From Shewanella sp. GD04112 (GTDB lineage: Bacteria; Pseudomonadota; Gammaproteobacteria; Enterobacterales; Shewanellaceae), in the NCBI RefSeq assembly GCF_029835735.1, contig NZ_JAOEAL010000001.1:2170001-2234000 (forward strand): a stretch of DNA of 64,000 nt, given 5' to 3'. Below the pieces are notes generated by a model. It saw only the letters and a program-made list of their open reading frames with translations, searched no databases and had not been told where the DNA came from. Made by a program: the position numbers and the translations under genes. Shown in pieces: positions 18,098 to 26,888 of this stretch. Position 1 is the first letter of the stretch, and each line of letters begins with the position of its first letter.

Positions 18098-18816
18098 TGG
18101 ATTGCCTCCGCCACATTAAACTGATTGATAAGTAAAGCTTTACCGATAATGATGCCCGCGGCGCCACTGTCTCTGACGGCGGCAACATCCTCAAGGGTGG
18201 CAATGCCGCCCGAGGCTTGCCAAGCGATATCGGGATAGCGGCTGGATAGCTCATGATAGAGCTCGGTATTGGCGCCTGTGAGGGTGCCATCACGGCTGAT
18301 GTCAGTCACCAGCGCATGTTTAAGTCCCACTTGGCTAAAGTCTTCAACGATAGATTCTAGACTCTTACCGCCACCGCTTTGCCAGCCAGAAACCGCAACG
18401 ATTTTCTCGCCGCTCTGATTGATATTCACATCCAGTGCGAGGCAAATTGCCTCGCTGCCAAACTTGTTAAACCAGCCTTTGACTAGCTCGGGCTCTTTGA
18501 CGGCGAGCGAGCCTATCACCACGCGCTTAACCCCAAGGGATAATAACTCGGCAACTTGTTCTTCAGTGCGGATCCCGCCGCCCACTTGAATATTGGCGTT
18601 AAGCCCTGTAGTCAGCTTGGCAATCAAAGCCGTTTGGCGTTTAGCGGGTTCTTTGGCGCCAGTTAAATCCACGATATGCAGCCAGTTTGCCCCTTGGTCT
18701 TGGTAGGATTGCAACTGGGCCAGTGGGCTTAAATCGAAGGTGGTCTGCTGCCCATAATCCCCTTGGTAGAGCCTAACTACCTTGCCATCAATTAAATCAA
18801 TTGCTGGAATGATCAT
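18079..18816 (-). CDS. hisA: ProFAR isomerase
   Basis: A 245-residue (beta-alpha)8 barrel related to HisF. It catalyses the Amadori rearrangement of ProFAR to PRFAR. AIDLIDGKVVRLYQGDYG carries the catalytic Asp, and VTDISRDGTLTGAN carries the second Asp and loop. Overlaps hisF by 19 bases. A 146-bp gap separates it from hisH; no gene was seen there. Confidence 0.98.
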   Translation of the reverse strand: MIIPAIDLIDGKVVRLYQGDYGQQTTFDLSPLAQLQSYQDQGANWLHIVDLTGAKEPAKRQTALIAKLTTGLNANIQVGGGIRTEEQVAELLSLGVKRVVIGSLAVKEPELVKGWFNKFGSEAICLALDVNINQSGEKIVAVSGWQSGGGKSLESIVEDFSQVGLKHALVTDISRDGTLTGANTELYHELSSRYPDIAWQASGGIATLEDVAAVRDSGAAGIIIGKALLINQFNVAEAIQCWPNE

Positions 18817-18962
18817 CTGTTGTCCTTAATTCTTTGGCGCATTTGCTGCCGCGCTTTATTGCTGAAAGTTGTGGCTGAAAAAAGTTGGCTCAGCCAAACT
18901 TAGGTTCCAGAAACTTAGCTCCCCCGCACTTAGCTCAGTCAAAAGCTAATAAGCGATTGCAT

Positions 18963-19628
18963 TTACTGCATTTTTAAAAAGTTACCTAGGATTTGTGCGC
19001 CCACGGCGGCGCTCTTCTCGGGGTGAAATTGCACGCCCATAAAGTTGTCTTTACCGATGGCGGCGCTAAAGTCCTCACCATAACGGCATTGTGCCAAGGT
19101 GTAGTCGCTTAATGGTGCGCGGTAGCTGTGCACAAAATACACGTAACTGCCGGCTGGAACACCGGCAAACAGCGGGTGAACCTGGGACGGATTGCTAAAG
19201 GACAGTTGGTTCCAGCCCATGTGCGGCAGAGGTAAACCTTCGGCCTTAAGCGTTTGACGGTCTAGCTCGTCAATCTCTGTTGGAATAATGCCTAAGCACT
19301 TACAGTCTAAAGTTTGGCAATCCAGCGCTTGGCCGCCGCGTTCTTTAGAGAGCAGCGTGAGCATTTGCATCCCTAAACAGACACCCAGCACGGGTTGAGT
19401 TAACCCTTGAATTAATTCGACTAAGGCTTTTTCAGATAATGAAGCCATCGCGGCGCCAGCGCTGCCGACACCCGGCAGTACTACACGTTTAGCGGCTTTA
19501 ATGCTGGCCTTGTCATCGGTGACTAACACCTTAGCGCCGAGGCGCTCAAAGGCGAACCGGACCGAACTTAAGTTGGCGCAACCTGTGTCTATGATGACAA
19601 CATCAAATTCATCTATGTTTGCTGACAT
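18963..19628 (-). CDS. hisH: Imidazole glycerol phosphate synthase, glutamine amidotransferase subunit
   Basis: A 221-residue class I glutamine amidotransferase supplying ammonia to HisF. The nucleophile cysteine is in GVCLGMQML, and the His-Glu pair is in GVQFHPEKS near the C-terminus. The N-terminal VVIIDTGCANLSSVRFAFERLG is typical of the family. It lies in the usual position between hisB and hisA, although the flanking gaps (about 146 bp each) are larger than in E. coli. Confidence 0.97.
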   Translation of the reverse strand: MSANIDEFDVVIIDTGCANLSSVRFAFERLGAKVLVTDDKASIKAAKRVVLPGVGSAGAAMASLSEKALVELIQGLTQPVLGVCLGMQMLTLLSKERGGQALDCQTLDCKCLGIIPTEIDELDRQTLKAEGLPLPHMGWNQLSFSNPSQVHPLFAGVPAGSYVYFVHSYRAPLSDYTLAQCRYGEDFSAAIGKDNFMGVQFHPEKSAAVGAQILGNFLKMQ

Positions 19629-19775
19629 TGGGTTTTCCTATTGATAGGTCAGTGGGGGAAGTGGTTTGTCGCCACATTCCTGAAACTGCCCCTCGTTAAA
19701 ATCATCAGGCTTTGTATTATTCGCTAATCAATCTGCATCAGGTCATTACACACCTAACTCAGGTTGAGTGCGGTG

Positions 19776-20867
19776 TTAGAGCACGCCTTTACTCGATGGT
19801 AAGACATCACCTTCAACTTTGACGGCCTGACGCAGCGCGCGGCCCAGCACTTTAAATAGTGCTTCGACCTTGTGGTGATCGTTGTCTCCCTCGGCGGCGA
19901 CGTGCAGGGTGCAGCGTAGGCCATCGGCAAAAGAACGGAAAAAGTGCGGCACCATTTCGGTGGCCATTTCACCGACTTTTTCCCGTTCAAATTGGGCGGC
20001 GAATTTAATAAAAGGCCTGCCGGAGAGATCGAGTAAGCATTCGCCCTTGGCCTCATCCATCGGCAAACTAAAGCCAAAACGGGCAATACCGCGTTTATCG
20101 CCAAGGGCTTGGCGCAGTGCATCCCCAATCGCCAATGCCGTGTCTTCAACGCTGTGGTGATCGTCTATCTCCAGATCGCCATCGACATTCACCTCCATTT
20201 TGAAGTTTCCGTGGGTGGCGATTTGATCCAGCATATGGTCGAAGAAACCAATGCCAGTGTTAATGGCGCCTTTGCTGGCATTGTCGAGATCGACAGTCAC
20301 GCGAATATCGGTTTCCTTGGTGGTGCGTACCACAGTCGCGGTGCGGCCCTTGTTGAGTAAGGCATCGGCAATCGCGTCCCAGCCTAGGCTGCCACGCTGA
20401 TATTGAAAGCTTTTAATCCCCATGGCATTGCCCAGTTCAACATCTGTGTGTCTGTCACCAATCACGGCGGACTGGGTAAAATCGATGGTCCCTTGGGTCA
20501 AAAAGTCTTTCACTAGCCCTAGTTTTGGTTTGCGGCAGCTGCAATTTTCATCGTTAAAGTGCGGGCAGATGAGTACATCTTCAAACTTAACCCCTTGACT
20601 GGAGAGGATTTGCATCATCATATTGTGCGGCGCATCGAAATCTTCCTGCGGAAAGGAAGGGGTACCGAGTCCGTCCTGATTGCTAACCATCACCAACCTA
20701 AACCCAGCTTTTTGCAGGCGCAGTAAGGCGGGGATCACTTGGGGCTCGAATACGAGTTTGGCGAGGCTATCAACCTGTTTGTCGGTGATAGGCTCTTCAA
20801 TCAAGGTGCCATCACGGTCGATAAAAAGTATTTTCTGGGCGACATTCGGGGTAAATACTGGGTTCAT
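19776..20867 (-). CDS. hisB: Bifunctional histidinol-phosphatase / imidazoleglycerol-phosphate dehydratase
   Basis: A 363-residue fusion. The N-terminal HAD-type histidinol-phosphate phosphatase has FIDRDGTLIEEP and a zinc loop CPHFNDENCSCRKP. The C-terminal dehydratase (from about residue 170) has duplicated metal-binding HH motifs, such as DDHHSVEDTALAIG and DNDHHKVEALFK. The fused form is typical of gammaproteobacteria. I place the start at the ATG at 20867, preceded by GAAAGGTAGCAGC; an in-frame TTG at 20882 is less likely. Confidence 0.97.
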   Translation of the reverse strand: MNPVFTPNVAQKILFIDRDGTLIEEPITDKQVDSLAKLVFEPQVIPALLRLQKAGFRLVMVSNQDGLGTPSFPQEDFDAPHNMMMQILSSQGVKFEDVLICPHFNDENCSCRKPKLGLVKDFLTQGTIDFTQSAVIGDRHTDVELGNAMGIKSFQYQRGSLGWDAIADALLNKGRTATVVRTTKETDIRVTVDLDNASKGAINTGIGFFDHMLDQIATHGNFKMEVNVDGDLEIDDHHSVEDTALAIGDALRQALGDKRGIARFGFSLPMDEAKGECLLDLSGRPFIKFAAQFEREKVGEMATEMVPHFFRSFADGLRCTLHVAAEGDNDHHKVEALFKVLGRALRQAVKVEGDVLPSSKGVL

Positions 20868-20949
20868 GCTGCTACCTTTCAATTCAGTTTGTTATCTTTA
20901 TAAAATCAGTCTATTAGGCCAATGCTGCGTTGATACTTGCATCAAATGC

Positions 20950-22140
20950 TCACAGCTTTTGTGATTCAAAGAGCGACACTAAGCTGTCGGTATCAGCCTG
21001 AGAGCTAAAGCTAAAACGAATGGCTTTAGCCAATCTAGGGTCCTTATAGGCCCGCGCGACAATGCCATTGTCGATAAGTAGCTTTGCCACTTTTGCCACG
21101 TCGTCAAATTCGGCTAGCACGTAGTTACCATTGGGTGTTAGCACGGCGCCGCCCCATTGTTCGCAGTACAAATTCAGCGCCGCCGCGAGTCGCTCGCCCT
21201 GAGCATTGAGCGCTTTGACTTGGGTTTTCATCCGCGCAATCCCAGCAGCGGATAGCGCTTGCACGGCCACTTCACTCACGGGCAATGGCACAGGATAGGG
21301 CGCAATCACCCGCATGATGATTTCGATAATCTCTTCATTGGCGAGCAAAAAACCGCAGCGCGCGCCCGCTAAGGCAAAGGCCTTTGAAAGGGTGCGTAGC
21401 ACCACAAGGTTTGGGTAAGACTCGAGTAAATCGGCGACGCTATATTCGGGGCAAAACTCGATATAAGCCTCATCGACAACAACAATGGCGTCGGGCAGGG
21501 CTTGGATGGCTTGCTCTATGCGCGCCTTCTCAATCACAGTGCCAGTTGGGTTATTGGGATTACAGATAAACACTAACTTAGCGCCGCGCGCGGCCGTCGC
21601 AAAGTCACTTGGGAGACCGTACTGAGCCGTTAAGCTTAATGCCTTAACGCCCACATTAAAGGTTTGCGCGCTAATGGCGTACATGCCGTAAGTGGGCCCA
21701 AAGGTCGCAATTGAGTCGATGCCTGGGATACAAAAAGCACGAATAAGTAGCTCGATGGCCTCATCGGCGCCGCGGCTGGCGACAATTTTGCTCTCCGCAA
21801 CACCGCTATATTGGCTATAGGCATTGATTAACGCGGGCGGTTGGCACTCGGGGTAACGATTTAACTTAGATAAATCGAGTTCGGCAACGGCCACATTATT
21901 GAAGGGCGATTCGTTAGCGTTGATCCAAATATCCCCACGACCACCCAGCCTGCGAGCACTTTGGTAAGGCGTTAACTCGAGCAGCTCGGGCCGCGCAAGA
22001 CGGGCGGCAAGGGTTGTTGGCTCGATGCTTGTGTTATCGAGAGTATTGTTGTCGAGAGTATTGCTGGCGCAATTGGCGCTCGGAATATTTGTCACAGGCA
22101 CATTGCTCGTTGGTGCTTGGCTAGTTGGCACTTGGCTCAT
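20950..22140 (-). CDS. hisC: Histidinol-phosphate aminotransferase with an extra N-terminal tail
   Basis: A 396-residue class I/II PLP-dependent aminotransferase converting imidazole acetol phosphate to histidinol phosphate. The PLP lysine is in LRTLSKAFALAGARCG, and the FICNPNNPTGT and VVDEAYIEF motifs are present. The enzyme body begins at about residue 43 (LAARLARPELLELTPYQSARR). Ahead of it lies a low-complexity tail with repeated units (SQVPTSQAPTS, NTLDNNTLDN) that I do not recall from other HisC proteins. No in-frame start was found between the tail and the body, so the tail is probably translated. Confidence 0.95.
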   Translation of the reverse strand: MSQVPTSQAPTSNVPVTNIPSANCASNTLDNNTLDNTSIEPTTLAARLARPELLELTPYQSARRLGGRGDIWINANESPFNNVAVAELDLSKLNRYPECQPPALINAYSQYSGVAESKIVASRGADEAIELLIRAFCIPGIDSIATFGPTYGMYAISAQTFNVGVKALSLTAQYGLPSDFATAARGAKLVFICNPNNPTGTVIEKARIEQAIQALPDAIVVVDEAYIEFCPEYSVADLLESYPNLVVLRTLSKAFALAGARCGFLLANEEIIEIIMRVIAPYPVPLPVSEVAVQALSAAGIARMKTQVKALNAQGERLAAALNLYCEQWGGAVLTPNGNYVLAEFDDVAKVAKLLIDNGIVARAYKDPRLAKAIRFSFSSQADTDSLVSLFESQKL

Positions 22141-22206
22141 CCTATTCGTCCTAAGTCTGGCTACGGCTTTAATTAAGCGTACTGTTGATTGCGTTACTTA
22201 TTTCCA

Positions 22207-23508
22207 TCAGTCCTTAAGACTGGCTAAGCGTATCGCGACCGCATTTTTATGGGCATCGAGTAACTCATTGCTGGCAAGGGTCATTACCGCTTGCCCGAGT
22301 CCGAGCAGGCCCTTGGCACTGAGTTCTTGCACCGTAAAGCGGCGGCTAAAGTCTGCCAAGGAGAGGCTAGATACCGCGCGGCTATAACCGTAAGTTGGCA
22401 ATACATGGTTAGTCCCACTGGCATAATCCCCAACCGATTCAGGTGTATAAGCGCCTAAAAACACTGAGCCTGCGGCGCGAATATGATTTAGTACGTCCCT
22501 TGGGAAACGGGTTTGAATAATTAAGTGTTCGGGCCCATAGCGATTCGAAACGAGCGCCGCTTCTTGCATATCTTTTACCAAAATGGTGCGGCTGCCTTTT
22601 AGGGCGGTCGCGGCAATCTCTTGGCGCGGCAGGGCGGCCAGTTGTGACTCGAGCGCTTGATTGACTGCTTGTGCTAATGGCTCAGAATCCGTGACTAAAA
22701 TGACCTGCGAATCTGGGCCATGCTCCGCTTGCGAGAGTAAATCCGCGGCAATAAACTGCACATTGGCATCGCTATCTGCTATCACCAACACCTCGGAGGG
22801 TCCCGCTGGCATATCGATAGACACAGTGCAGCGACCATCTTGAGAGACTAAGCGTTTGGCTTCGGTGACATAACGATTACCCGGGCCAAAAATCTTATCG
22901 ACGCTAGGAATCGTTTCAGTACCAAAAGCGAGTGCGGCAATGGCTTGCGCGCCGCCCACTTGATAAATTTCAGTGATCCCACAGGCGTTTGCCGCATACA
23001 CAATCGCATCGTTAATCGGCGGCGGACTCACCAATACGCGTTTTTCACAGCCGGCGATTTTGGCTGGCAGAGCCAACATCATCACGGTCGAAATGAGGGG
23101 CGCGCTGCCGCCGGGAATATATAAACCGACTTTTTCAATCGGTTCGCTACGAAGCTCGCAGCGAACACCCGCTTGGGTTTCAATCTCTATGGGGCGAAAT
23201 TGCTGCGCGCTGTGGAACACATCAATATTGGCCATCGCTTGGGCAATGGCGGCTTTAAGTTCAGTCGAGACTCGTGCGCTGGCGGCGCTAATCTCGCTTT
23301 CACTTAAACGCAGACTGTCGATATTGGCACTATTAAAGCCATCAAACTTTTGATTAAACTCTTTCAGCGCCGCATCGCCACGGCTAGCCACGGCATCAAC
23401 AATCGCCCGAACACTTTGTTCTAAGCCGCTGTCACCAATTAAAGGTGAGCGTTGGAGCGCGGCTTTTTGTTCATCGGCGGATAACGCTGCCCAAGTCAAA
23501 ATATCCAT
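22207..23508 (-). CDS. hisD: Histidinol dehydrogenase
   Basis: A 433-residue zinc- and NAD-dependent enzyme catalysing the last two oxidations to histidine. Family signatures include GLYIPGGSAPLISTVMMLALPA, VDKIFGPGNRYVTEAKR and DMPAGPSEVLVIAD, plus the zinc-ligand region LLSQAEHGPDSQVILV. It is the second gene of the operon, starting 4 bases after hisG. Confidence 0.98.
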   Translation of the reverse strand: MDILTWAALSADEQKAALQRSPLIGDSGLEQSVRAIVDAVASRGDAALKEFNQKFDGFNSANIDSLRLSESEISAASARVSTELKAAIAQAMANIDVFHSAQQFRPIEIETQAGVRCELRSEPIEKVGLYIPGGSAPLISTVMMLALPAKIAGCEKRVLVSPPPINDAIVYAANACGITEIYQVGGAQAIAALAFGTETIPSVDKIFGPGNRYVTEAKRLVSQDGRCTVSIDMPAGPSEVLVIADSDANVQFIAADLLSQAEHGPDSQVILVTDSEPLAQAVNQALESQLAALPRQEIAATALKGSRTILVKDMQEAALVSNRYGPEHLIIQTRFPRDVLNHIRAAGSVFLGAYTPESVGDYASGTNHVLPTYGYSRAVSSLSLADFSRRFTVQELSAKGLLGLGQAVMTLASNELLDAHKNAVAIRLASLKD

Positions 23509-23511
23509 AGA

Positions 23512-24411
23512 TCACCCCATCATTTTTTCAATTGGCATTACGAGGATAGAGCTGGCGCCGAGCGCGGTGAGTTGCTCCATGGTGTCCCAGAATAAATCTT
23601 CAGTACTGACGGCGTGGATGGCCACTCGATTAGTATCGTCGTTTAATGGCAGCACCGTTGGGTTTTCGGCGCCGGGCAGCAGGGCGACAATTTGATCTAA
23701 GGTTTCAGTGGGCGCGTGCAGCAAAATATATTTACTTTCACGGGCGCGGATCACGCCGTTTACGCGGGATAAAATTCTGTCGATTAAGGCTTGTTTGCTC
23801 GGCGTTTGAGTTTGGGTCGATTGGATAACACAGGCCATGGAGCGGTAGATGACTTCGGTCTCGTATAATCCGTTGGCCTCAAGGGTGGCGCCGGTGGAGA
23901 CTAAGTCACAAATGCCATCGGCAAGCCCGGCACGCGGCGCGACTTCAACCGAGCCTTTTAACATACAGTCACGATAACTTATGCCTTTTTGTTGCATAAA
24001 ACGGCGCAGCAGGTTGGGGTAGGAGGTGGCAATTCGCAAGCCTTCCAAGGATGAGGCATCGGCATAGCTAAACTCGGTTGGCACGGCTAATGATAGGCGA
24101 CAGGCACCGAAATCCAGTTGGCGTAATTTCACAAACTCGGCGGGTTTATTTAAGGTTTGACGCTCAATCTGCTCTTCTTCGAGCACGTTCTCACCAATAA
24201 TGCCTAAATCGACCACGCCATCCATCACCAGCCCTGGAATATCATCGTCACGCACTCTGAGTAAATCGATAGGCATGTTGTCTGCGTGCGCGATAAGGCG
24301 TTGTTCGTTAATGGAAAATTTAACGCCGCAGCTCTTGAGTAATTGCTGTGAGTCGGTGGATAAACGGCCAGATTTTTGGATGGCGATGCGTAAACGGTTT
24401 GATTCAGTCAT
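23512..24411 (-). CDS. hisG: ATP phosphoribosyltransferase (long form)
   Basis: A 299-residue long-form HisG, the first committed enzyme and the point of feedback inhibition by histidine. MTESNRLRIAIQKSGRLSTD is the conserved start. VVDLGIIGENVLEE and the PRPP-binding region DLVSTGATLEANGL are present, and the C-terminal ACT-like regulatory domain ends in LGASSILVMPIEKMMG. The ATG at 24411 fits the family length. It is preceded by the hisL leader and attenuator. Confidence 0.97.
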   Translation of the reverse strand: MTESNRLRIAIQKSGRLSTDSQQLLKSCGVKFSINEQRLIAHADNMPIDLLRVRDDDIPGLVMDGVVDLGIIGENVLEEEQIERQTLNKPAEFVKLRQLDFGACRLSLAVPTEFSYADASSLEGLRIATSYPNLLRRFMQQKGISYRDCMLKGSVEVAPRAGLADGICDLVSTGATLEANGLYETEVIYRSMACVIQSTQTQTPSKQALIDRILSRVNGVIRARESKYILLHAPTETLDQIVALLPGAENPTVLPLNDDTNRVAIHAVSTEDLFWDTMEQLTALGASSILVMPIEKMMG

Positions 24412-24564
24412 AGTCTTGTCTCGCTCAAAGTTAACAAATTCAAAGTGATATTCTTTTGTCGCATGGTTTAACTGGTTTCTATGTTTGGCCGGTATTTGTC
24501 TAGCTAACATATTGAAATTACATACTAAACACGGGTTAAGTTGTAAGTTAAAAAGCCTAAAAGC

Positions 24565-24593
24565 AAAAACCCCCGGAATTCCTTCCAGGGGTT
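24565..24593 (-). terminator. his operon attenuator (intrinsic terminator)
   Basis: On the minus strand AACCCCTGGAA pairs with TTCCGGGGGTT around a GG-containing loop, and the stem ends in TTTTT. It lies between hisL and hisG. Its left arm (GGAAGGA) can instead pair with TCCTTC a little upstream, giving the expected antiterminator choice. Confidence 0.9.
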
Positions 24594-24656
24594 AGTGATC
24601 ATCTTTGAATCAGTCCGCCAGAAGGATACAGTCCTCCGGCAGTGAGCGTCCGAAGG

Positions 24657-24707
24657 CTACCGCATATGGTGGTGATGATGGTGGATAGCGTTCAGTAATG
24701 GGCTCAT
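24657..24707 (-). CDS. hisL: his operon leader peptide with six consecutive histidines
   Basis: A 16-codon frame reading MSPLLNAIHHHHHHMR then TAG. It lies 246 bases upstream of hisG and just ahead of the terminator/antiterminator sequences. This is the hallmark of histidine attenuation: when charged tRNA-His is scarce, the ribosome stalls at the His codons, the antiterminator forms, and the operon is read. All six codons are CAC or CAT. Confidence 0.95.
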   Translation of the reverse strand: MSPLLNAIHHHHHHMR

Positions 24708-24746
24708 ATGACTCTCTATACTCTGTATTCTGTTGAATTCGGTGCT

Positions 24747-24764
24747 GATGGATACTTATCCATC
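24747..24764. promoter_or_regulatory. Perfect 18-bp palindrome upstream of hisL
   Basis: GATGGATA and TATCCATC are separated by two bases, 39 bp upstream of the hisL start. The position suits an operator or a transcript-end hairpin. The remaining sequence up to 25035 (about 270 bp) shows no gene. Confidence 0.45.
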
Positions 24765-25035
24765 GAACGTTTTTTTAAGCTAACCGCTTTCTGTGTCGTT
24801 TGCAACAGCTAATTTTAACTAAATAAGAATATTTATGCGCTTTATGAAAATGTTTCATCTTGATGGTCGTTGGAGGTTAATCAACCGATTGCAAGAAGAA
24901 CGAATACTTGAGGTTTGCTAGGATGGGCGCAAAGCCAACTCTGCTTTTAGAAACGTTCGGCAGCTAGAATAGCGGCAAGGATGGCAGATTTTATCTAGCA
25001 GTATTCTCTAGACTGGCGAGTGCGGATGAGTGTCA

Positions 25036-25068
25036 GTCACAGCGCTAATGCAGGATTAGTGCTGTGAC
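25036..25068. terminator. Hairpin after the 275-residue unknown gene
   Basis: GTCACAGC...GCTGTGAC with inner CTAAT/ATTAG gives a stem of about 14 bp, starting 8 bases past the stop of the leftward gene. The T run (CCTTTTT) lies on its right side, so rightward termination fits best. Confidence 0.55.
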
Positions 25069-25075
25069 ATCCTTT

Positions 25076-25903
25076 TTATTGTGCTAAATATTTTCCAAAC
25101 AGATGTTCAACTGTCTGTTGGCAATATTTATCTTCACCACGCCAATATTCGGCAAATACCCAGTCATTTTTGCCTTGGCGTTGTCTATCGACAGTATTGG
25201 GTTTTAATATTCCCAGACTGGCTAATATTTCGATTAATATTTGTCGCTCAGCTTTACTCGATTTTATTACACTCGCTAATCTTTTCTCCAATGCGCTGGG
25301 ATAATCGCTCGGCTCAGATGTTTCGATAATCGTTAATATCTCCCTAAAACAGGCAATATCGGCTGTTGTTGGCTCTGGAATATCGGCATTGATAAATTGG
25401 CTTAAATCAAAATAGGTATACAAAATATCCCCATGGCGCACGCCGCCCCATTTAATGCGCTCGAAATTGAATACGTTAATATCCATCTCGTTATAGGATT
25501 CACTGCCTCGGATGCCATATTGACTGTCTCGGCAAATGCCACAGGTATAGGAGTGTGCCGTTGGTTTGCCATCCGTATAAGAAGTGCCTGAAATGACGGG
25601 CGCATATTGGTGTGATGGGATTTTTTGGGCGATCGCATAGGATGTAAGGGATGAGCGCCAATCCAATCGCCTAGAGGTTAGACTGCTTAAAAATCCTTTT
25701 GTTACTTGTGTTTGCGATATGCCTTTCACTAGCGCTGTGATGGCAAGGATGCATTCATCGTGGGAGATAGTTAAAGGATCAAACATTAATCCCTTCGATT
25801 TGGCGTAGTTAAAGTCGGACTCGGAGAGACTTCTATTTTTGGCGTCAATCCAACCATTCTTCCAATAGGTGGAGAATAAAATCCTTTTTGCTTTTTTATC
25901 CAT
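25076..25903 (-). CDS. Protein of unknown function with a CxxC pair
   Basis: I do not recognise this 275-residue protein. It has no signal peptide or membrane segment. The N-terminal part begins KAKRILFSTYWKNGWID, and a very similar aromatic phrase (WVFAEYWRG) recurs near the C-terminus. The centre contains YTCGICRDSQYG, a possible half metal site. The ATG at 25903 is used; an in-frame TTG lies at 25930. It is followed on the same strand by no his gene, and the upstream neighbour (25970-26296) is co-directional 66 bp away, so the two may form a unit. An immunity or cytosolic accessory role is possible but not shown. Confidence 0.6.
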   Translation of the reverse strand: MDKKAKRILFSTYWKNGWIDAKNRSLSESDFNYAKSKGLMFDPLTISHDECILAITALVKGISQTQVTKGFLSSLTSRRLDWRSSLTSYAIAQKIPSHQYAPVISGTSYTDGKPTAHSYTCGICRDSQYGIRGSESYNEMDINVFNFERIKWGGVRHGDILYTYFDLSQFINADIPEPTTADIACFREILTIIETSEPSDYPSALEKRLASVIKSSKAERQILIEILASLGILKPNTVDRQRQGKNDWVFAEYWRGEDKYCQQTVEHLFGKYLAQ

Positions 25904-25969
25904 ATCTGATTCTTTTTTATCTTTTAACAATTGGGTTTAATGTATCTTAAAAAATCTTAATTAAAGCGG

Positions 25970-26296
25970 TTAACACTCTACATTTATATAAGCATCGTTT
26001 TGATAGTAATAACTGACAGCATGAATTAAGTCATACAAGCTGGTATTAGGCCGCTGTTGCACTAAATTAGCCTTGATGCTTTGTAAATCGGCAATGCTTA
26101 AAACGTATTGATAGCCTTGGGTTTGTGGAAAGAGAGGCTCATCCTGTTGGTCGCGTTCTTCTTCAAGCTCATCGTCAATGATTAACACCGACATTGTAGG
26201 ACTTAATGGTTGCTCTAAGGTTTTATACACATCCAAGTGCCACGAAAAAGAACCAAGTTGAGATAATAGGGTTTCCAAGGTTAATGTTAATCGCAT
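25970..26296 (-). CDS. Small acidic hypothetical protein, DUF7716-like
   Basis: A 108-residue protein without export signal. It has the pattern of a small family I recall as DUF7716: an acidic middle (IIDDELEEERDQQDEPLF), then YQYVLSIADLQSIKANLVQQRPNTSLYDLI and a C-terminal YYYQNDAYI. This attribution is from memory and is tentative. AAGGAT is positioned well ahead of the ATG. Function unknown. It lies just upstream of and in the same direction as the 275-residue unknown gene. Confidence 0.6.
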   Translation of the reverse strand: MRLTLTLETLLSQLGSFSWHLDVYKTLEQPLSPTMSVLIIDDELEEERDQQDEPLFPQTQGYQYVLSIADLQSIKANLVQQRPNTSLYDLIHAVSYYYQNDAYINVEC

Positions 26297-26350
26297 GAAA
26301 TATCCTTTTGAGCGAGCATCATTTACATCATTTGGACGAGTTAATTAGGG

Positions 26351-26803
26351 TTAAGGATTCAATAGACCCAGCATGAATTTGGTTAACGTAAATGATGAGA
26401 AAATAAACAGTAAATTAATCAAGGCCCGCATAATCCAAGGTAATGCGCCGTAGAAAAGGCCATATTTATTTGAGGCAATCACGATAATTCCCATGATGCC
26501 AAACCAGGGGGTAAAAAAGAACATGGCTTGCCATTTAACCAGAGCGATGGCGAGATCATGTAGCGCACCGCTGACCAAAAAGGTGACGAGTACGGCGAGC
26601 CACATGGGCAGAAACTGACTGCTAGGACGCATGACATTACGTGATAAATAATAACCCCAAATCGGATTCCAATAATGCCAAAAAATGGGGAATGACTTAG
26701 CGCCAAGGGCGCGGGATAGCATATTCCTCATCGAGTGATTGGCACCCAGTGGCACACCATTTCGCTTTCTCACATATTGTGACAAAGATAATGTCGTTTG
26801 CAT
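26351..26803 (-). CDS. Small MBOAT-like membrane protein
   Basis: A 150-residue integral membrane protein with three or four hydrophobic segments. SFPIFWHYWNPIWGYYLSR followed by a membrane helix and FLVSGALHDL recalls the core of membrane-bound O-acyltransferases, where the His of the SG-x-WH-like motif is catalytic. It is far shorter than a full MBOAT (about 400 residues), so it may be a minimal form or a relic. Neighbours do not indicate a substrate. Confidence 0.55.
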   Translation of the reverse strand: MQTTLSLSQYVRKRNGVPLGANHSMRNMLSRALGAKSFPIFWHYWNPIWGYYLSRNVMRPSSQFLPMWLAVLVTFLVSGALHDLAIALVKWQAMFFFTPWFGIMGIIVIASNKYGLFYGALPWIMRALINLLFIFSSFTLTKFMLGLLNP

Positions 26804-26888
26804 GGTTAATCCCTATGTTCCAGGCTTACCTTCTTAGTGAGCTATATGCAGTCTGTTTTGCCGTCTAATATAAGCTTATCAATATTGA

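Noticed and set aside
24657..24707. Histidine run as a metal-binding peptide
   Set aside because: Position, length and the following terminator/antiterminator make it a his leader peptide.
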